A DNA stretch of 53,523 nt from Acetatifactor sp. (lineage in GTDB: Bacteria > Bacillota > Clostridia > Lachnospirales > Lachnospiraceae): NCBI GenBank assembly GCA_029055435.1, contig JAIDDH010000071.1:1-53523 (forward strand), written 5' to 3'. Under the pieces are notes generated by a model. It searched no databases. It worked only from the letters and a program-made list of their open reading frames with translations, and was not told where the DNA came from. Position 1 is the stretch's first letter; the number at the start of each line of letters is the position of its first letter. Position numbers and translations under genes: made by a program. Shown piece by piece: positions 23,347-32,191 of the stretch.

Positions 23347-25386
23347 ATGAGACGAGAACATGGCAAATTTAAACAGCTGCTGTGTGTGTTTATATTATTA
23401 TTTGCTGCAGCGCTGACGGGCTGCGGCAAAGATAATAATGTAACGACCAGCGGTAAAAGTATGGACGGCGGGCTTTCTCGTGCCGAATATATCGGTATGC
23501 TGGGAGAAATCTTTGGATATGACACATATGTTTCGGAGACAGATATATTTTCGGATGTATCTTCGACAAATGAATATTATCCCGAGATACAGGCAGCGGC
23601 GGAATGGCAGATTATTGACAGCGGCGAAAGGTTTGAACCTGACAAGGCGGCATCTATCAGTTTTGCGTTGGAGAGCGCTGTCCGGGCGATTGGAACAGAT
23701 GATATAGCCGCATCGGGAGCCACGGTCGATGTAAACAGTCTGGCAGATTTCTATGTCAGCAATATCGCTCAGATTGACTTGAGCAATGCGGAAGCATCCA
23801 TAACTGCTGATATAGCCAGCCAGATTATTGATTATGCTAAGAGTTATGACAATAATCTTGTACTTCCACAGATCACAGAGATGGAATTTGTAGAAGGCGT
23901 GAAGACTGCGGGCATGGGCATAAGGCTTAATGCGGATGGAGCGACAGGTGTATTATCTGCAGACGAAGGCTATAGTGTGGGTGATATCGTGTATCTGGAC
24001 GCTACGGACACGTCTCTTGCAAGAGCCATCAAAATAACAGGAATTGAAGGGGAGACCTTTACTTTTGAGGAAGCCGCTATAGAAGAGACTTATACTTATC
24101 TGAATATTCAAGGCAGCTTTCAGGGAAAGGTCATAGAAGCCGTTTCCGCTTCGGACGGCACTGCGGTAGGATTGGGGCAGGAAATCTATGATGAGATGAA
24201 GGCATATAATATGTCTGTCAGGGATAGGGATTATACCCTGACGTATCTCGCAAATTCTGCAAAAGTGGACAGCGGCGGAGACCATATTGTGTTCACGGCT
24301 AACTTTGATGTGCAGAAGAATAATGCGAATACAAAGGCATCCGCAAACGGTCAGCTGGTCGTGGGCATAAAGAATATCAGAGCGGATGTCAAATATGAGT
24401 CATCAGGAATGCTTAGGCCTTTTGATCCCAAGATTGTTGAGCTGAAGTTTCATTTTGATTCAGAGGTCTCATCTGAGATACACGGAAGTGTAGCTACATC
24501 CATACCGTTAGGCGAAGCATATATTCAGGTTTGGGGACCGCTGAACATTAAAGTGATGCTCACAGCACATCTTGGCGCTGATGGCAATGTGTCTATCAGC
24601 TATACCACAGAGAATGTAATGACAGTCGGATGGCAGAAAGGCGCTGGTCTTAGCAAAAAATTTGACAGCGATGCCCATGCGGATTTTGAAGCGGACGCTA
24701 CATTGACAGCGGAGGCTACTTTGCTGGTAGACTTGCGGATTGGTTGGAAAAAGGCCTCCTACAGCGTGACAAATGCTCAGGTTACATCCGGTGCAGTGGC
24801 AGCTGCCAAAGTGGAAGCAGATTTATTAGGAGAACAGCCAACCTGTGTAGACCTGAAATTATACGTCCCGCTGAAATGGGGCGTAAATCAGACAGGTTGT
24901 ATTATCACGGACATCAACAGTAATTGGAAGTATTCCGGAGTGATATGGGATTCCGAGAGCTCACCGGTCAAGCTGCATATGCATCTTGAGGATTGGAAGA
25001 GGACGGCCGGAGATGTATGTACCAGAAAAGAAGTCGTTGAGCAGGAACTTACCACACCGGAGGGCGAGCCTCTGGAGGAGATCAATCCTTTTGACTTTGA
25101 GCCTATAGAGTTCGATTTCATAGAGCTGGTAAGCTATGCCATGTATCTGGGAGAAGGCGAGTCTATGAGTATCGGATTTGACAGTATTCCGGAAGGATAC
25201 GCACAGGCCGATCTGAAGTATGAAGTGCTGGATCCATCTGTATGTTCAGTGTCTAATGGAACAGTAAAGAGCAATAATGCGGGCAGCACGATCGTAAAAA
25301 TAAGCACTGGCGATGGAATGTTTACAGTTGCACTTGCTGTTACGGTTAATGAAGATTACTCCATAGAAGGATTCCAGAGGTTGTAA
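23347..25386 (+). CDS. Large lipoprotein with SLH-like N-terminus and Ig-like C-terminus
   Basis: A 679-residue secreted lipoprotein. The signal (K-Q-L-L-C-V-F-I-L-L-F-A-A-A) ends at lipobox L-T-G-C. Residues about 40-105 resemble S-layer-homology modules (S-R-A-E-Y-I-G-M-L, then F-S-D-V, then A-A-A-E-W-Q-I-I). The middle (about 150-560) is beta-rich without a family I recognise. The end (about 605-670) resembles a BIG2-type immunoglobulin-like fold (Y-E-V-L-D-P-S-V-C-S-V, A-G-S-T-I-V-K-I-S). ATG 23347 has GGGAG five bases upstream, better than GTG 23335. Lying between T7SS genes, it may be an envelope-spanning or surface component of that machine. This role is inferred. Confidence 0.75.
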   Translation: MRREHGKFKQLLCVFILLFAAALTGCGKDNNVTTSGKSMDGGLSRAEYIGMLGEIFGYDTYVSETDIFSDVSSTNEYYPEIQAAAEWQIIDSGERFEPDKAASISFALESAVRAIGTDDIAASGATVDVNSLADFYVSNIAQIDLSNAEASITADIASQIIDYAKSYDNNLVLPQITEMEFVEGVKTAGMGIRLNADGATGVLSADEGYSVGDIVYLDATDTSLARAIKITGIEGETFTFEEAAIEETYTYLNIQGSFQGKVIEAVSASDGTAVGLGQEIYDEMKAYNMSVRDRDYTLTYLANSAKVDSGGDHIVFTANFDVQKNNANTKASANGQLVVGIKNIRADVKYESSGMLRPFDPKIVELKFHFDSEVSSEIHGSVATSIPLGEAYIQVWGPLNIKVMLTAHLGADGNVSISYTTENVMTVGWQKGAGLSKKFDSDAHADFEADATLTAEATLLVDLRIGWKKASYSVTNAQVTSGAVAAAKVEADLLGEQPTCVDLKLYVPLKWGVNQTGCIITDINSNWKYSGVIWDSESSPVKLHMHLEDWKRTAGDVCTRKEVVEQELTTPEGEPLEEINPFDFEPIEFDFIELVSYAMYLGEGESMSIGFDSIPEGYAQADLKYEVLDPSVCSVSNGTVKSNNAGSTIVKISTGDGMFTVALAVTVNEDYSIEGFQRL

Positions 25387-25406
25387 GTATCCTGAGCTTT
25401 TGTGCA

Positions 25407-25445
25407 GGCAGGTTGTCGCGCTTTTGAATGAGGCGGCAGCCTGTC
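25407..25445 (+). other. Intergenic hairpin within the T7SS-like locus
   Basis: CAGGTTGTCGC (25409-25419) pairs with GCGGCAGCCTG (25433-25443) with two wobble pairs, extendable by two pairs on the outside. No T run follows, so it is more likely an RNA-processing or attenuation element than a strong terminator. The rest of 25387-25529 shows nothing else clear. Confidence 0.5.
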
Positions 25446-25529
25446 ATATGTGTAGGGTTATTGTGTTACCGGTCATGGAGTGAATAGCAATATATTGCAA
25501 CAGGGAAAAGATTTATTCAGGGGAAATAG

Positions 25530-25841
25530 ATGGCAATAGATATTGAAGCTGTGAGAGCACAGCAAAGAGAACTTAATATGATATCGGATGAAGTCGCCTC
25601 TGTAAAGCGCAGGCTGAAACGTCATCAGGAGGCATTGGATGCTGCATGGAAAAGCACTGAGATAAAAGGGCTTGATGCTGCCATAGAGGATGTTGTCCGC
25701 AGGTTGAATCGTCTGGCAGGAGATCTGGAAGATATGGGGCATGATGTTATGGTGGCAGGAGAAGAGATTAAAGCCGAGGAAGAAGCTGCGGAAGCGGAGG
25801 CAGAGGAGGCACGAAGACTTGCAGCCGACGTTAATATATAG
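25530..25841 (+). CDS. Small coiled-coil protein, WXG100-like
   Basis: A 103-residue helical protein. It has two long helices around the turn A-A-W-K-S-T-E-I-K-G-L-D-A-A-I, where W-K-S sits where WXG100 proteins have W-x-G. The tail is very acidic and alanine-rich (E-E-E-A-A-E-A-E-A-E-E-A). No signal peptide or membrane segment. It is probably a diverged WXG100 partner or chaperone of a secreted protein rather than a stand-alone enzyme. It is followed 17 bases later by another of the kind. Confidence 0.6.
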   Translation: MAIDIEAVRAQQRELNMISDEVASVKRRLKRHQEALDAAWKSTEIKGLDAAIEDVVRRLNRLAGDLEDMGHDVMVAGEEIKAEEEAAEAEAEEARRLAADVNI

Positions 25842-25858
25842 AGGATGGAGGATGGAGG

Positions 25859-26149
25859 ATGGCAGCAATCAATATTGATATGAAAAAGGTGCGGAATGCT
25901 AATTATAATCTTCCGCCAATGATATCCAATCTGTCAGTGCAAAAAAAGTATATTAGTATGCTCAAATGGAGAATACCTTCTGAAATACAGGATAGAAGAA
26001 ATATAAGGGAACGCCTTAATTCCATTTTGCAGGAGATGGATCGGGCAGAACAACAACTCAATGATATATACAAGGTAACGGGGAGCGCGGTGACACAATA
26101 TATGAGTATGGAAACTACCTTGACGGCTAATGCCTCAAGGTTTGAATAG
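25859..26149 (+). CDS. Small helical protein, WXG100-like
   Basis: A 96-residue protein with two predicted helices around L-K-W-R-I-P-S-E-I-Q-D-R-R-N-I. The end, T-T-L-T-A-N-A-S-R-F-E, strongly resembles the end of the second WXG100 protein (I-N-S-N-A-S-Q-F-K), which supports common ancestry. It starts in A-A-I-N-I-D-M-K-K. GATGGAGGATGG precedes ATG 25859. The next gene begins directly after or slightly overlapping, so the two are translationally coupled. Confidence 0.6.
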   Translation: MAAINIDMKKVRNANYNLPPMISNLSVQKKYISMLKWRIPSEIQDRRNIRERLNSILQEMDRAEQQLNDIYKVTGSAVTQYMSMETTLTANASRFE

Positions 26150-26186
26150 AAAGGAATGCTGCTTGTGCGGCGGAATGAGAGGACAT

Positions 26187-27773
26187 ATGAAAAGTGAGTA
26201 CCATCAGACAATAGCAAAAAAGTGGATTCGTTTCATTCTTATAGTGGTAGTAGTGCTGTTCATATTTGGCAGGGAGGTCATAGCGGAAGAGTCCACCACG
26301 ATAGCTTCTACCGTGGTGGCAGATGGGATAATTTATGTCTATATCAGAGAAATTGATAATCTTCAGGCTGGTTCTACTGTTCAAATAGGGACAACTGTCT
26401 GCCCGCCAGAGAATCTCTCGGCAGGGAAGCAGGCAGATTTGAATATACCTATGCGGACGATCTTGTTGGTCGATAATTCGTATTCGATTCCCCAAAAGAA
26501 ACGTCAAGAGATTCAGGACATTATGACAGGACTGATTGATCAGGCGCTGCCTAATGAACAATTTAAAATCGGGACCTTTTCGGATGAGGCAATATATCTG
26601 TGTGATTATACAGAGGATAGAGATACTGCTTATTCATGCATTGATCATATAGAATATCAGAATCAAAATACTTATTTTAGTGATGTGCTTTATCATATCT
26701 TGATGGAGTTAAAATCAGAAAATGCTGCTTCTTTTACTCGTGTTATCCTGATTTCAGATGGCGCGGATGACAATGAAATCGGGTATACCAATGACGAAGT
26801 GCGTATCCTTGTTGGTGAGAGTGGTGTTCCAGTGTATACGATTGGAACACTTGGAAAAAACAATCAGTCTGACTTAGAAACGATGTTTGCATTTTCCAGA
26901 GCTTCCAATGCCGAATATTACTTATTGGATGGAAACACTTCTGTGGAAGACGTGCTATTGGGACTGACGGCGGATCAAAGCAATCTCTGCATTCGGATTA
27001 AACCAAGTACAGAATTGATGGATGGAAGCAATAAGAAAATCTTGTTGAAGCTTCAGACAGAAAATGGGATGGTGGAATTAACCACTAGCGCTGAAATGCC
27101 CTTTGCTTCCAATGATTTGCAGGTTGAGAGTCAGGAAGATTCAGGGGCGCAAGAACCGGATGCAGTACAGAAAGAAACTGTTCCATCCAAATCGCTTCCG
27201 ACAATTAGCAATGGAACATCCGCAGAAGAGGAGATAGACACAAAGGCTGATAAAAAGCAAAGTAGCAAGGGATATATTATTTTCATTGTGATTATTGTGT
27301 CAGTGGCTGCGTGTGGTGTCCTTGCAACGATTGCGATCACTATGATGATACGAAGGCGCAAGAAGGCATCTGCGCCTGTTTTGTCAATGCCGGAGCGTAT
27401 GCAGGAGGTACATAGTGATTCCGCAGAGGATTCTGAATACACTGTGGCGTTATGGGATGTGAACCCTGACCGGAAGAAATTTTATCTTATTCTGCGCAGC
27501 TTAGATAATCCTGCCATCGTATACAAGCGGCCCATAAAGGATGTCGTTCATATTGGAAGAAAAAATGCAGATATCGTTATTGATGACAGATATGTATCCG
27601 CAAGGCATTGTGACATTATTTTGCGGGGAGAGCTATTGTATATCAAGGATGTAGGTTCATCGAATGGAACCTTTTATGAAAACATATCTGTTCATGATGA
27701 GGTGCCTATTGTCAGCGGCGGGACAATCCGTATAGGGCGAAGTAATTTCCGTGTGGAATTAATAAAAGAGTAA
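26187..27773 (+). CDS. Membrane protein with extracellular von Willebrand A domain and cytoplasmic FHA domain
   Basis: A 528-residue protein. Hydrophobic residues about 12-32 are a signal or anchor. A VWA domain (about 85-270) has a MIDAS-type D-N-S-Y-S (Asp near 95) and the strand R-V-I-L-I-S-D-G-A-D-D. A second membrane helix lies near 361-386, then an FHA domain (about 450-528) with H-I-G-R-K, V-S-A-R-H-C and S-S-N-G-T-F-Y. So the adhesion-type domain faces out and the phospho-threonine reader faces in. I give ATG 26187; TTG 26163 (AAAGGA eight bases upstream) and ATG 26175 are alternatives. It may couple outside contact to the kinases of this locus. Confidence 0.88.
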   Translation: MKSEYHQTIAKKWIRFILIVVVVLFIFGREVIAEESTTIASTVVADGIIYVYIREIDNLQAGSTVQIGTTVCPPENLSAGKQADLNIPMRTILLVDNSYSIPQKKRQEIQDIMTGLIDQALPNEQFKIGTFSDEAIYLCDYTEDRDTAYSCIDHIEYQNQNTYFSDVLYHILMELKSENAASFTRVILISDGADDNEIGYTNDEVRILVGESGVPVYTIGTLGKNNQSDLETMFAFSRASNAEYYLLDGNTSVEDVLLGLTADQSNLCIRIKPSTELMDGSNKKILLKLQTENGMVELTTSAEMPFASNDLQVESQEDSGAQEPDAVQKETVPSKSLPTISNGTSAEEEIDTKADKKQSSKGYIIFIVIIVSVAACGVLATIAITMMIRRRKKASAPVLSMPERMQEVHSDSAEDSEYTVALWDVNPDRKKFYLILRSLDNPAIVYKRPIKDVVHIGRKNADIVIDDRYVSARHCDIILRGELLYIKDVGSSNGTFYENISVHDEVPIVSGGTIRIGRSNFRVELIKE

Positions 27774-27796
27774 ACGGAAACGGAGAGGAATGCTGA

Positions 27797-28531
27797 ATGA
27801 AAACACAACTGACGCATGTGATTTATACCGATATTGGTGGCAGGGAAGTCAATGAGGATTCAGTCGGAGTATTTGAGAAGGAGGACAAACACTGCTATGT
27901 CCTGTGTGACGGTCTCGGCGGACATGGTATGGGAGATGTGGCATCATCCATGACAGTATCTATTTTCAAAGATATTTTTGAGAAATCCGATGGAATGGTA
28001 GATTTCTTGGGGAAAGCATTTATGGCATCACAAGAAATCTTGATGGCAGAGCAGACCGCCCATAATGCAAGGCAGAAGATGAAGACGACAAGTGTGGTTT
28101 TGGCAACAGATGCAAAAAAAGCATATATTGGACACATTGGAGATTCCAGATTATATATTTTTGCCGGCAATCAGGTAAAAAAGAGAACATTGGATCACAG
28201 TATTCCTCAGATGCTGGTACTTTCTCATGAGCTTAAAGAGAGTCAAATACGGAATCACCCGGACAGAAATACCTTGCTTAGGGTATTGGGGGTTGAGTGG
28301 GACAAGCCAATGTATGAATTGATGTCCCCCATTCCTTTGAGAAAATGCCAGGCATTCCTTTTATGCTCAGATGGATTTTGGGAATTGATTGATGAATCTG
28401 ATATGTGTGCCATGCTCAAAAAAGCTTCTTCTGTGGGGGAATGGATGGATATGATGACAATGCAGGTAAAGATGAACGGAATGGGATACAATATGGACAA
28501 TAATTCAGCGATTGCCATATGGAATCAATAA
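27797..28531 (+). CDS. PP2C-family Ser/Thr phosphatase, first copy
   Basis: A 244-residue metal-dependent phosphatase of the PPM/Stp type. The metal-binding motifs are present: D-I-G-G-R-E-V-N-E-D-S, C-D-G-L-G-G-H-G-M-G, G-H-I-G-D-S-R-L-Y and L-C-S-D-G-F-W-E, and the last strand N-N-S-A-I-A-I-W. It is cytoplasmic, with no extra domain. It should remove phosphate from the threonine/serine sites made by the two kinases downstream. It lies 23 bases after the VWA-FHA gene and just before a second phosphatase. Confidence 0.93.
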   Translation: MKTQLTHVIYTDIGGREVNEDSVGVFEKEDKHCYVLCDGLGGHGMGDVASSMTVSIFKDIFEKSDGMVDFLGKAFMASQEILMAEQTAHNARQKMKTTSVVLATDAKKAYIGHIGDSRLYIFAGNQVKKRTLDHSIPQMLVLSHELKESQIRNHPDRNTLLRVLGVEWDKPMYELMSPIPLRKCQAFLLCSDGFWELIDESDMCAMLKKASSVGEWMDMMTMQVKMNGMGYNMDNNSAIAIWNQ

Positions 28532-28547
28532 CATTTAAGAGGACGGC

Positions 28548-29345
28548 ATGTATAAAGATAAAAGCGAGAGAAAATTTATCGTAAATCACAAACGGTTGAG
28601 TGTTGCTTTTTATTCGACAGTAGGTGACAGAGAGAATCAGCAAGATAGTTTTGATTACTATCTGGAAGATGTCGGTGGTATTTTCACCATATGTGATGGG
28701 ATGGGAGGGCATCAAGGCGGTGAAATGGCAAGTTCACTGGCGAGTCGCAATATCGTGGAAATCTATAGGGAAGCGGATGAAAATACACCTATCAACGAAG
28801 TCTTGATTAATGCGGCGAAGCAGACGGATAAAATGGTTGCAAACTTAAAAAATGCAGACGGAACTCAGATGGATGCCGGAAGTACCATGGTGATTGTGAC
28901 AATTCGGGAAAACACCCTGCATTGGTTATCCGTGGGAGACAGCAGAATCTATGTAAAGCGAGGAAAAGATTTGGTTCAAGTGACCTTTGATCATATTTAC
29001 AAAGCTGTGTTGGATGAGCAGTTACAGACTAAGGAAATTACGCAGGCGCAGTATCAGCAGGAAATATCCAAGGGGAATGCCTTGATAAGTTATATAGGCA
29101 TGGGCGGTTTGGATTTAATAGATTTTAATGATGATGATTTTGCCCTGCAGTCCGGTGACATTATTCTGTTGATGTCAGATGGTTTGTATAAAATTGTTTC
29201 TGACGAGGAAATTAACACACTACTTGAAAATTTTATTGATTTGAATGATGTAGTGCAGGCTATTGAATCCCGTGCTGAGAGTAATGCAAAGTGTAAGAAT
29301 GTCAGCCGTGATAATATGACATTTACAGTGATAAAAATGCGATAA
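28548..29345 (+). CDS. PP2C-family Ser/Thr phosphatase, second copy
   Basis: A 265-residue phosphatase of the same family but clearly distinct in sequence. Motifs: T-V-G-D-R-E-N-Q-Q-D-S, C-D-G-M-G-G-H-Q-G-G-E, S-V-G-D-S-R-I-Y-V, M-S-D-G-L-Y-K and S-R-D-N-M-T-F-T-V. All acidic metal ligands look intact. A longer flap-like insert (about residues 150-185, with D-E-Q-L-Q-T-K-E-I-T) follows the D-H motif. Having two phosphatases beside two kinases suggests matched kinase-phosphatase pairs; which belongs to which cannot be read from the sequence. Confidence 0.93.
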   Translation: MYKDKSERKFIVNHKRLSVAFYSTVGDRENQQDSFDYYLEDVGGIFTICDGMGGHQGGEMASSLASRNIVEIYREADENTPINEVLINAAKQTDKMVANLKNADGTQMDAGSTMVIVTIRENTLHWLSVGDSRIYVKRGKDLVQVTFDHIYKAVLDEQLQTKEITQAQYQQEISKGNALISYIGMGGLDLIDFNDDDFALQSGDIILLMSDGLYKIVSDEEINTLLENFIDLNDVVQAIESRAESNAKCKNVSRDNMTFTVIKMR

Positions 29346-29359
29346 CGAGAGGGATTGGT

Positions 29360-30208
29360 ATGAATGTTATAGTATGCAAAAACGGACATTATTATGATGC
29401 AGATGCCTATGAATTGTGTCCCCATTGCGGGGAAGAGGGCGCTTCTGTGGAGTCTGCTAAAACACCAAAGAAGAAACATTTTTGGAATCACAATAAGTCA
29501 GATGACAAACAGCCGGTTTCTCAGCAAAAAAAGGAGTTTGTTGACAAAACATGGGCTATGGAAATGGGTTCTACTGAGACTGATCATCCGCAGCCTCAGC
29601 CCGAGAGAGGGGAAACTATAGCTCTAAAGTATAGTAATGTATTGCCTGACTCACAGTTCGCGGACACAAATGAATCACAGGACGATATGTCACCAACCGA
29701 AAGGACGGAGACAATACCACAAGCGGAGTCGGATTTAATGGCAGCAGTAAAGAGGGCATCTGCAAATCCTGAGGGAAAAACTGTGGGATTCTTTAGGATG
29801 ACTGCACAGAGGAACGCGGAGGCAGACATCTCTGGAATATCAGAATTTGTGGAACCGCCGGTAGGCTGGCTTGTGTGCGTGCAAGGCATTCATTTTGGTA
29901 AATGCTTTAGTATTGTTGCAGGGAGAAACTCTATCGGGCGATACGATACAAATGATATTGTTTTGGACAAAGACGACAGTGTGTCCCGGGATAAACATGC
30001 ATGGATTATTTATGAGCCCAGAAAAAGAATCTTTTATCTGAAGCCGGGAGAGGGAAATGCGCTGACATATCTGAATGATAATATGGTTGAAGAATCAAAT
30101 GAGTTGGCTAAGCTGGATCGAATTGAGTTGGGAAATACCACTCTTTTGTTTATTCCTTTATGTGGGGATGATTTTTGTTGGGAAAGTTACATAAAAGGGG
30201 AGAGTTGA
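29360..30208 (+). CDS. Zinc-ribbon protein with C-terminal FHA domain
   Basis: A 282-residue cytoplasmic protein. The N-terminus (about 1-25) has a zinc-binding C-K-N-G-H and C-P-H-C-G pattern. A low-complexity, Thr- and Gln-rich linker follows (about 30-165) with motifs such as T-I-P-Q-A-E and R-G-E-T-I-A, good kinase targets. An FHA domain ends it (about 175-275): S-I-G-R-Y-D, V-S-R-D-K-H-A, N-A-L-T-Y-L-N. Thr sites in its own linker could be phosphorylated and bind FHA domains of partners, as in the GarA/Fha type. It stops four bases before the first kinase gene, so expression is coupled. Confidence 0.88.
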   Translation: MNVIVCKNGHYYDADAYELCPHCGEEGASVESAKTPKKKHFWNHNKSDDKQPVSQQKKEFVDKTWAMEMGSTETDHPQPQPERGETIALKYSNVLPDSQFADTNESQDDMSPTERTETIPQAESDLMAAVKRASANPEGKTVGFFRMTAQRNAEADISGISEFVEPPVGWLVCVQGIHFGKCFSIVAGRNSIGRYDTNDIVLDKDDSVSRDKHAWIIYEPRKRIFYLKPGEGNALTYLNDNMVEESNELAKLDRIELGNTTLLFIPLCGDDFCWESYIKGES

Positions 30209-30212
30209 AGAA

Positions 30213-32174
30213 ATGAAGAGATGTTTTTCCTGTTTTAAAGAATATGGGGACAAGTATAATGTGTGCCCTCATTGTGGACAGGTGGAATTGACACATGCCA
30301 AGGAACCTATTTATTTGGCACCTGGTACGATTTTAGCAAACAGGTATATTTTGGGCGACGTGATTGGCTCTGGTGGATTTGGTATTATCTACAAAGCATG
30401 GGATTCCAAATTGGAGACCATTGTTGCGGTCAAGGAATTCTTTGTTTCCAGATTGGCTACTCGTGCGCAAGGAACTGAGAAAATAATTATTACAAAGAAA
30501 TCACGTGAAGAATTTAAATATCGAAAAGAGCGTTTCTTAGCTGAAGCGAGGAATATGGCTAAATTTGGACCGCATAAAAATATTCAAAATGTTTTTGAGT
30601 TTTTTGAAGAAAATGAGACGGCATACATTGTGATGGAACTGTTGAACGGAATGGCTTTGAATGAGTATCTGCGTCAGCATGGCGGAAATGTGGATACAGA
30701 ATTTGCTCTATTTGTCATAAATGAGGTCGGAAACGCACTGAAGTCTCTCCACAATGCCGGAATTGTGCATAGGGATGTGGCTCCGGATAATATTTTTATA
30801 TGTTCGGGTGTAGACATTAAAATCAAACTGCTTGATCTTGGTGCGGCAAAATTGGCTGATTCTACAGATGATGTAATTGACATTATACTGAAACCGGGAT
30901 ACTCACCAACAGAACAGTATGATAACAGTAAAAATATCGGACCGTGGACGGATATCTATGCCTTGGGGGCAACTTTGTACATGATGCTTACCGGAGTCAA
31001 GCCAGCCGAGTCTACAAATCGTAAGATTGAAGACGAGGTTGTTCCGCCTGGAGAGCTTAACCCGCGTATACCGGAGAATTTGAATAATGCAATCATGAAG
31101 GCTATGGCAATTGATATTCATATGCGCTTTAAAAATGTCAGTGAATTTCTGAAAGCTGTCAATGGCAACAGAAAAGTTCTTTCCCTTGAGAAAGAGAGAA
31201 AAAAGAGAAACAGGAGAAGATTTTTCAGTATTTTGACAAGTTTGGCTGCTGTGGGAATATTAATTCTCTTCGCCATTGGAATTATAGAGCAGAAACGCGC
31301 AGAGGAAGAGCTTGATCCGGCTCATATTAATATTTGGTATGCTGTCAAGGAAGATTCTACGGAACAGGAAGCTATGGAATATATGATTCAGGAATTTACC
31401 GCAACTTTTCCAAACGTAGATGTAGAGCTTACGGTTTTTTCGGAAGAGGAGTACGAACTAGCCTTGCAGGAAGCGGTCATATCGGGAACGCTGCCGGATT
31501 TGTTTGAAAGTACAGGGATTGACCCGGTTGTATTGGAAGCTGCACGAGACGCGACAGCGGTCATAGAGTCTGATCAATTTGCGGAAGCATTGTTTTTGGA
31601 TCAATATGCAAGCTATTACGGTGAAAGCCGTAAGCAGATTCCGCTGGCGATAGAGGTTCCTGTCGCCTGTGTCATCACAAATGGTGCAACATTTGTAGAT
31701 TACCAATCAGAGTATTTTAGTAATGTGGAAGATTTTGGAGATGTGAATATCTCTATGGATGAGTATTATCAGGACTTGGTTTGGCAGAATTTTACGTTGG
31801 ATGAATATAGTGGACGGGATGCATTCCTTGATAACGAGAGTAATACCAGTCCGGTGATGCTATCCTCAACCATGGTAATCAATGAGGTGCGTGAAAAGCT
31901 ACAGAATTATGAAAAAGAATACGTGTTTTATGATGCGGAGCAAGTCCAATGTAATTTTATTTATGAGTGGAGTCTGGGAACGGGAACGGAAGAGGCACAG
32001 AAAGCCTCTGATAGACTTTTGTCGTGGATGCTCGGGAATGTATATCAAAGCATACTGATGACGAGTAAGAATAACGAGGGACAGATTCCGGTCAATCCCA
32101 TTTGTTTTGACACCAAGATTCAAACCAAGAATTTAACTCCGATTAGCGCAATTTACGAAAAATTTGTATTTTAG
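30213..32174 (+). CDS. Transmembrane Ser/Thr kinase with extracellular solute-binding-protein domain
   Basis: A 653-residue fusion. Residues 1-26 form a zinc ribbon (C4, C7, C18, C21). The kinase domain spans about 45-320: glycine loop G-S-G-G-F-G, ATP Lys in V-A-V-K-E-F, catalytic loop H186-R187-D188-V-A-P-D-N and D-L-G-A-A-K in place of D-F-G. The K of the usual H-R-D-x-K-P is Ala, a variant shared with the next gene, so it is probably active. One membrane helix (about 336-356) is followed by about 285 residues resembling a family 1 ABC solute-binding protein (I-N-I-W-Y-A-V, then F-P-N-V-D-V-E-L and G-T-L-P-D-L-F-E). The binding domain likely senses a ligand outside. Confidence 0.85.
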   Translation: MKRCFSCFKEYGDKYNVCPHCGQVELTHAKEPIYLAPGTILANRYILGDVIGSGGFGIIYKAWDSKLETIVAVKEFFVSRLATRAQGTEKIIITKKSREEFKYRKERFLAEARNMAKFGPHKNIQNVFEFFEENETAYIVMELLNGMALNEYLRQHGGNVDTEFALFVINEVGNALKSLHNAGIVHRDVAPDNIFICSGVDIKIKLLDLGAAKLADSTDDVIDIILKPGYSPTEQYDNSKNIGPWTDIYALGATLYMMLTGVKPAESTNRKIEDEVVPPGELNPRIPENLNNAIMKAMAIDIHMRFKNVSEFLKAVNGNRKVLSLEKERKKRNRRRFFSILTSLAAVGILILFAIGIIEQKRAEEELDPAHINIWYAVKEDSTEQEAMEYMIQEFTATFPNVDVELTVFSEEEYELALQEAVISGTLPDLFESTGIDPVVLEAARDATAVIESDQFAEALFLDQYASYYGESRKQIPLAIEVPVACVITNGATFVDYQSEYFSNVEDFGDVNISMDEYYQDLVWQNFTLDEYSGRDAFLDNESNTSPVMLSSTMVINEVREKLQNYEKEYVFYDAEQVQCNFIYEWSLGTGTEEAQKASDRLLSWMLGNVYQSILMTSKNNEGQIPVNPICFDTKIQTKNLTPISAIYEKFVF

Positions 32175-32191
32175 GAGACCAACGGACAAGA

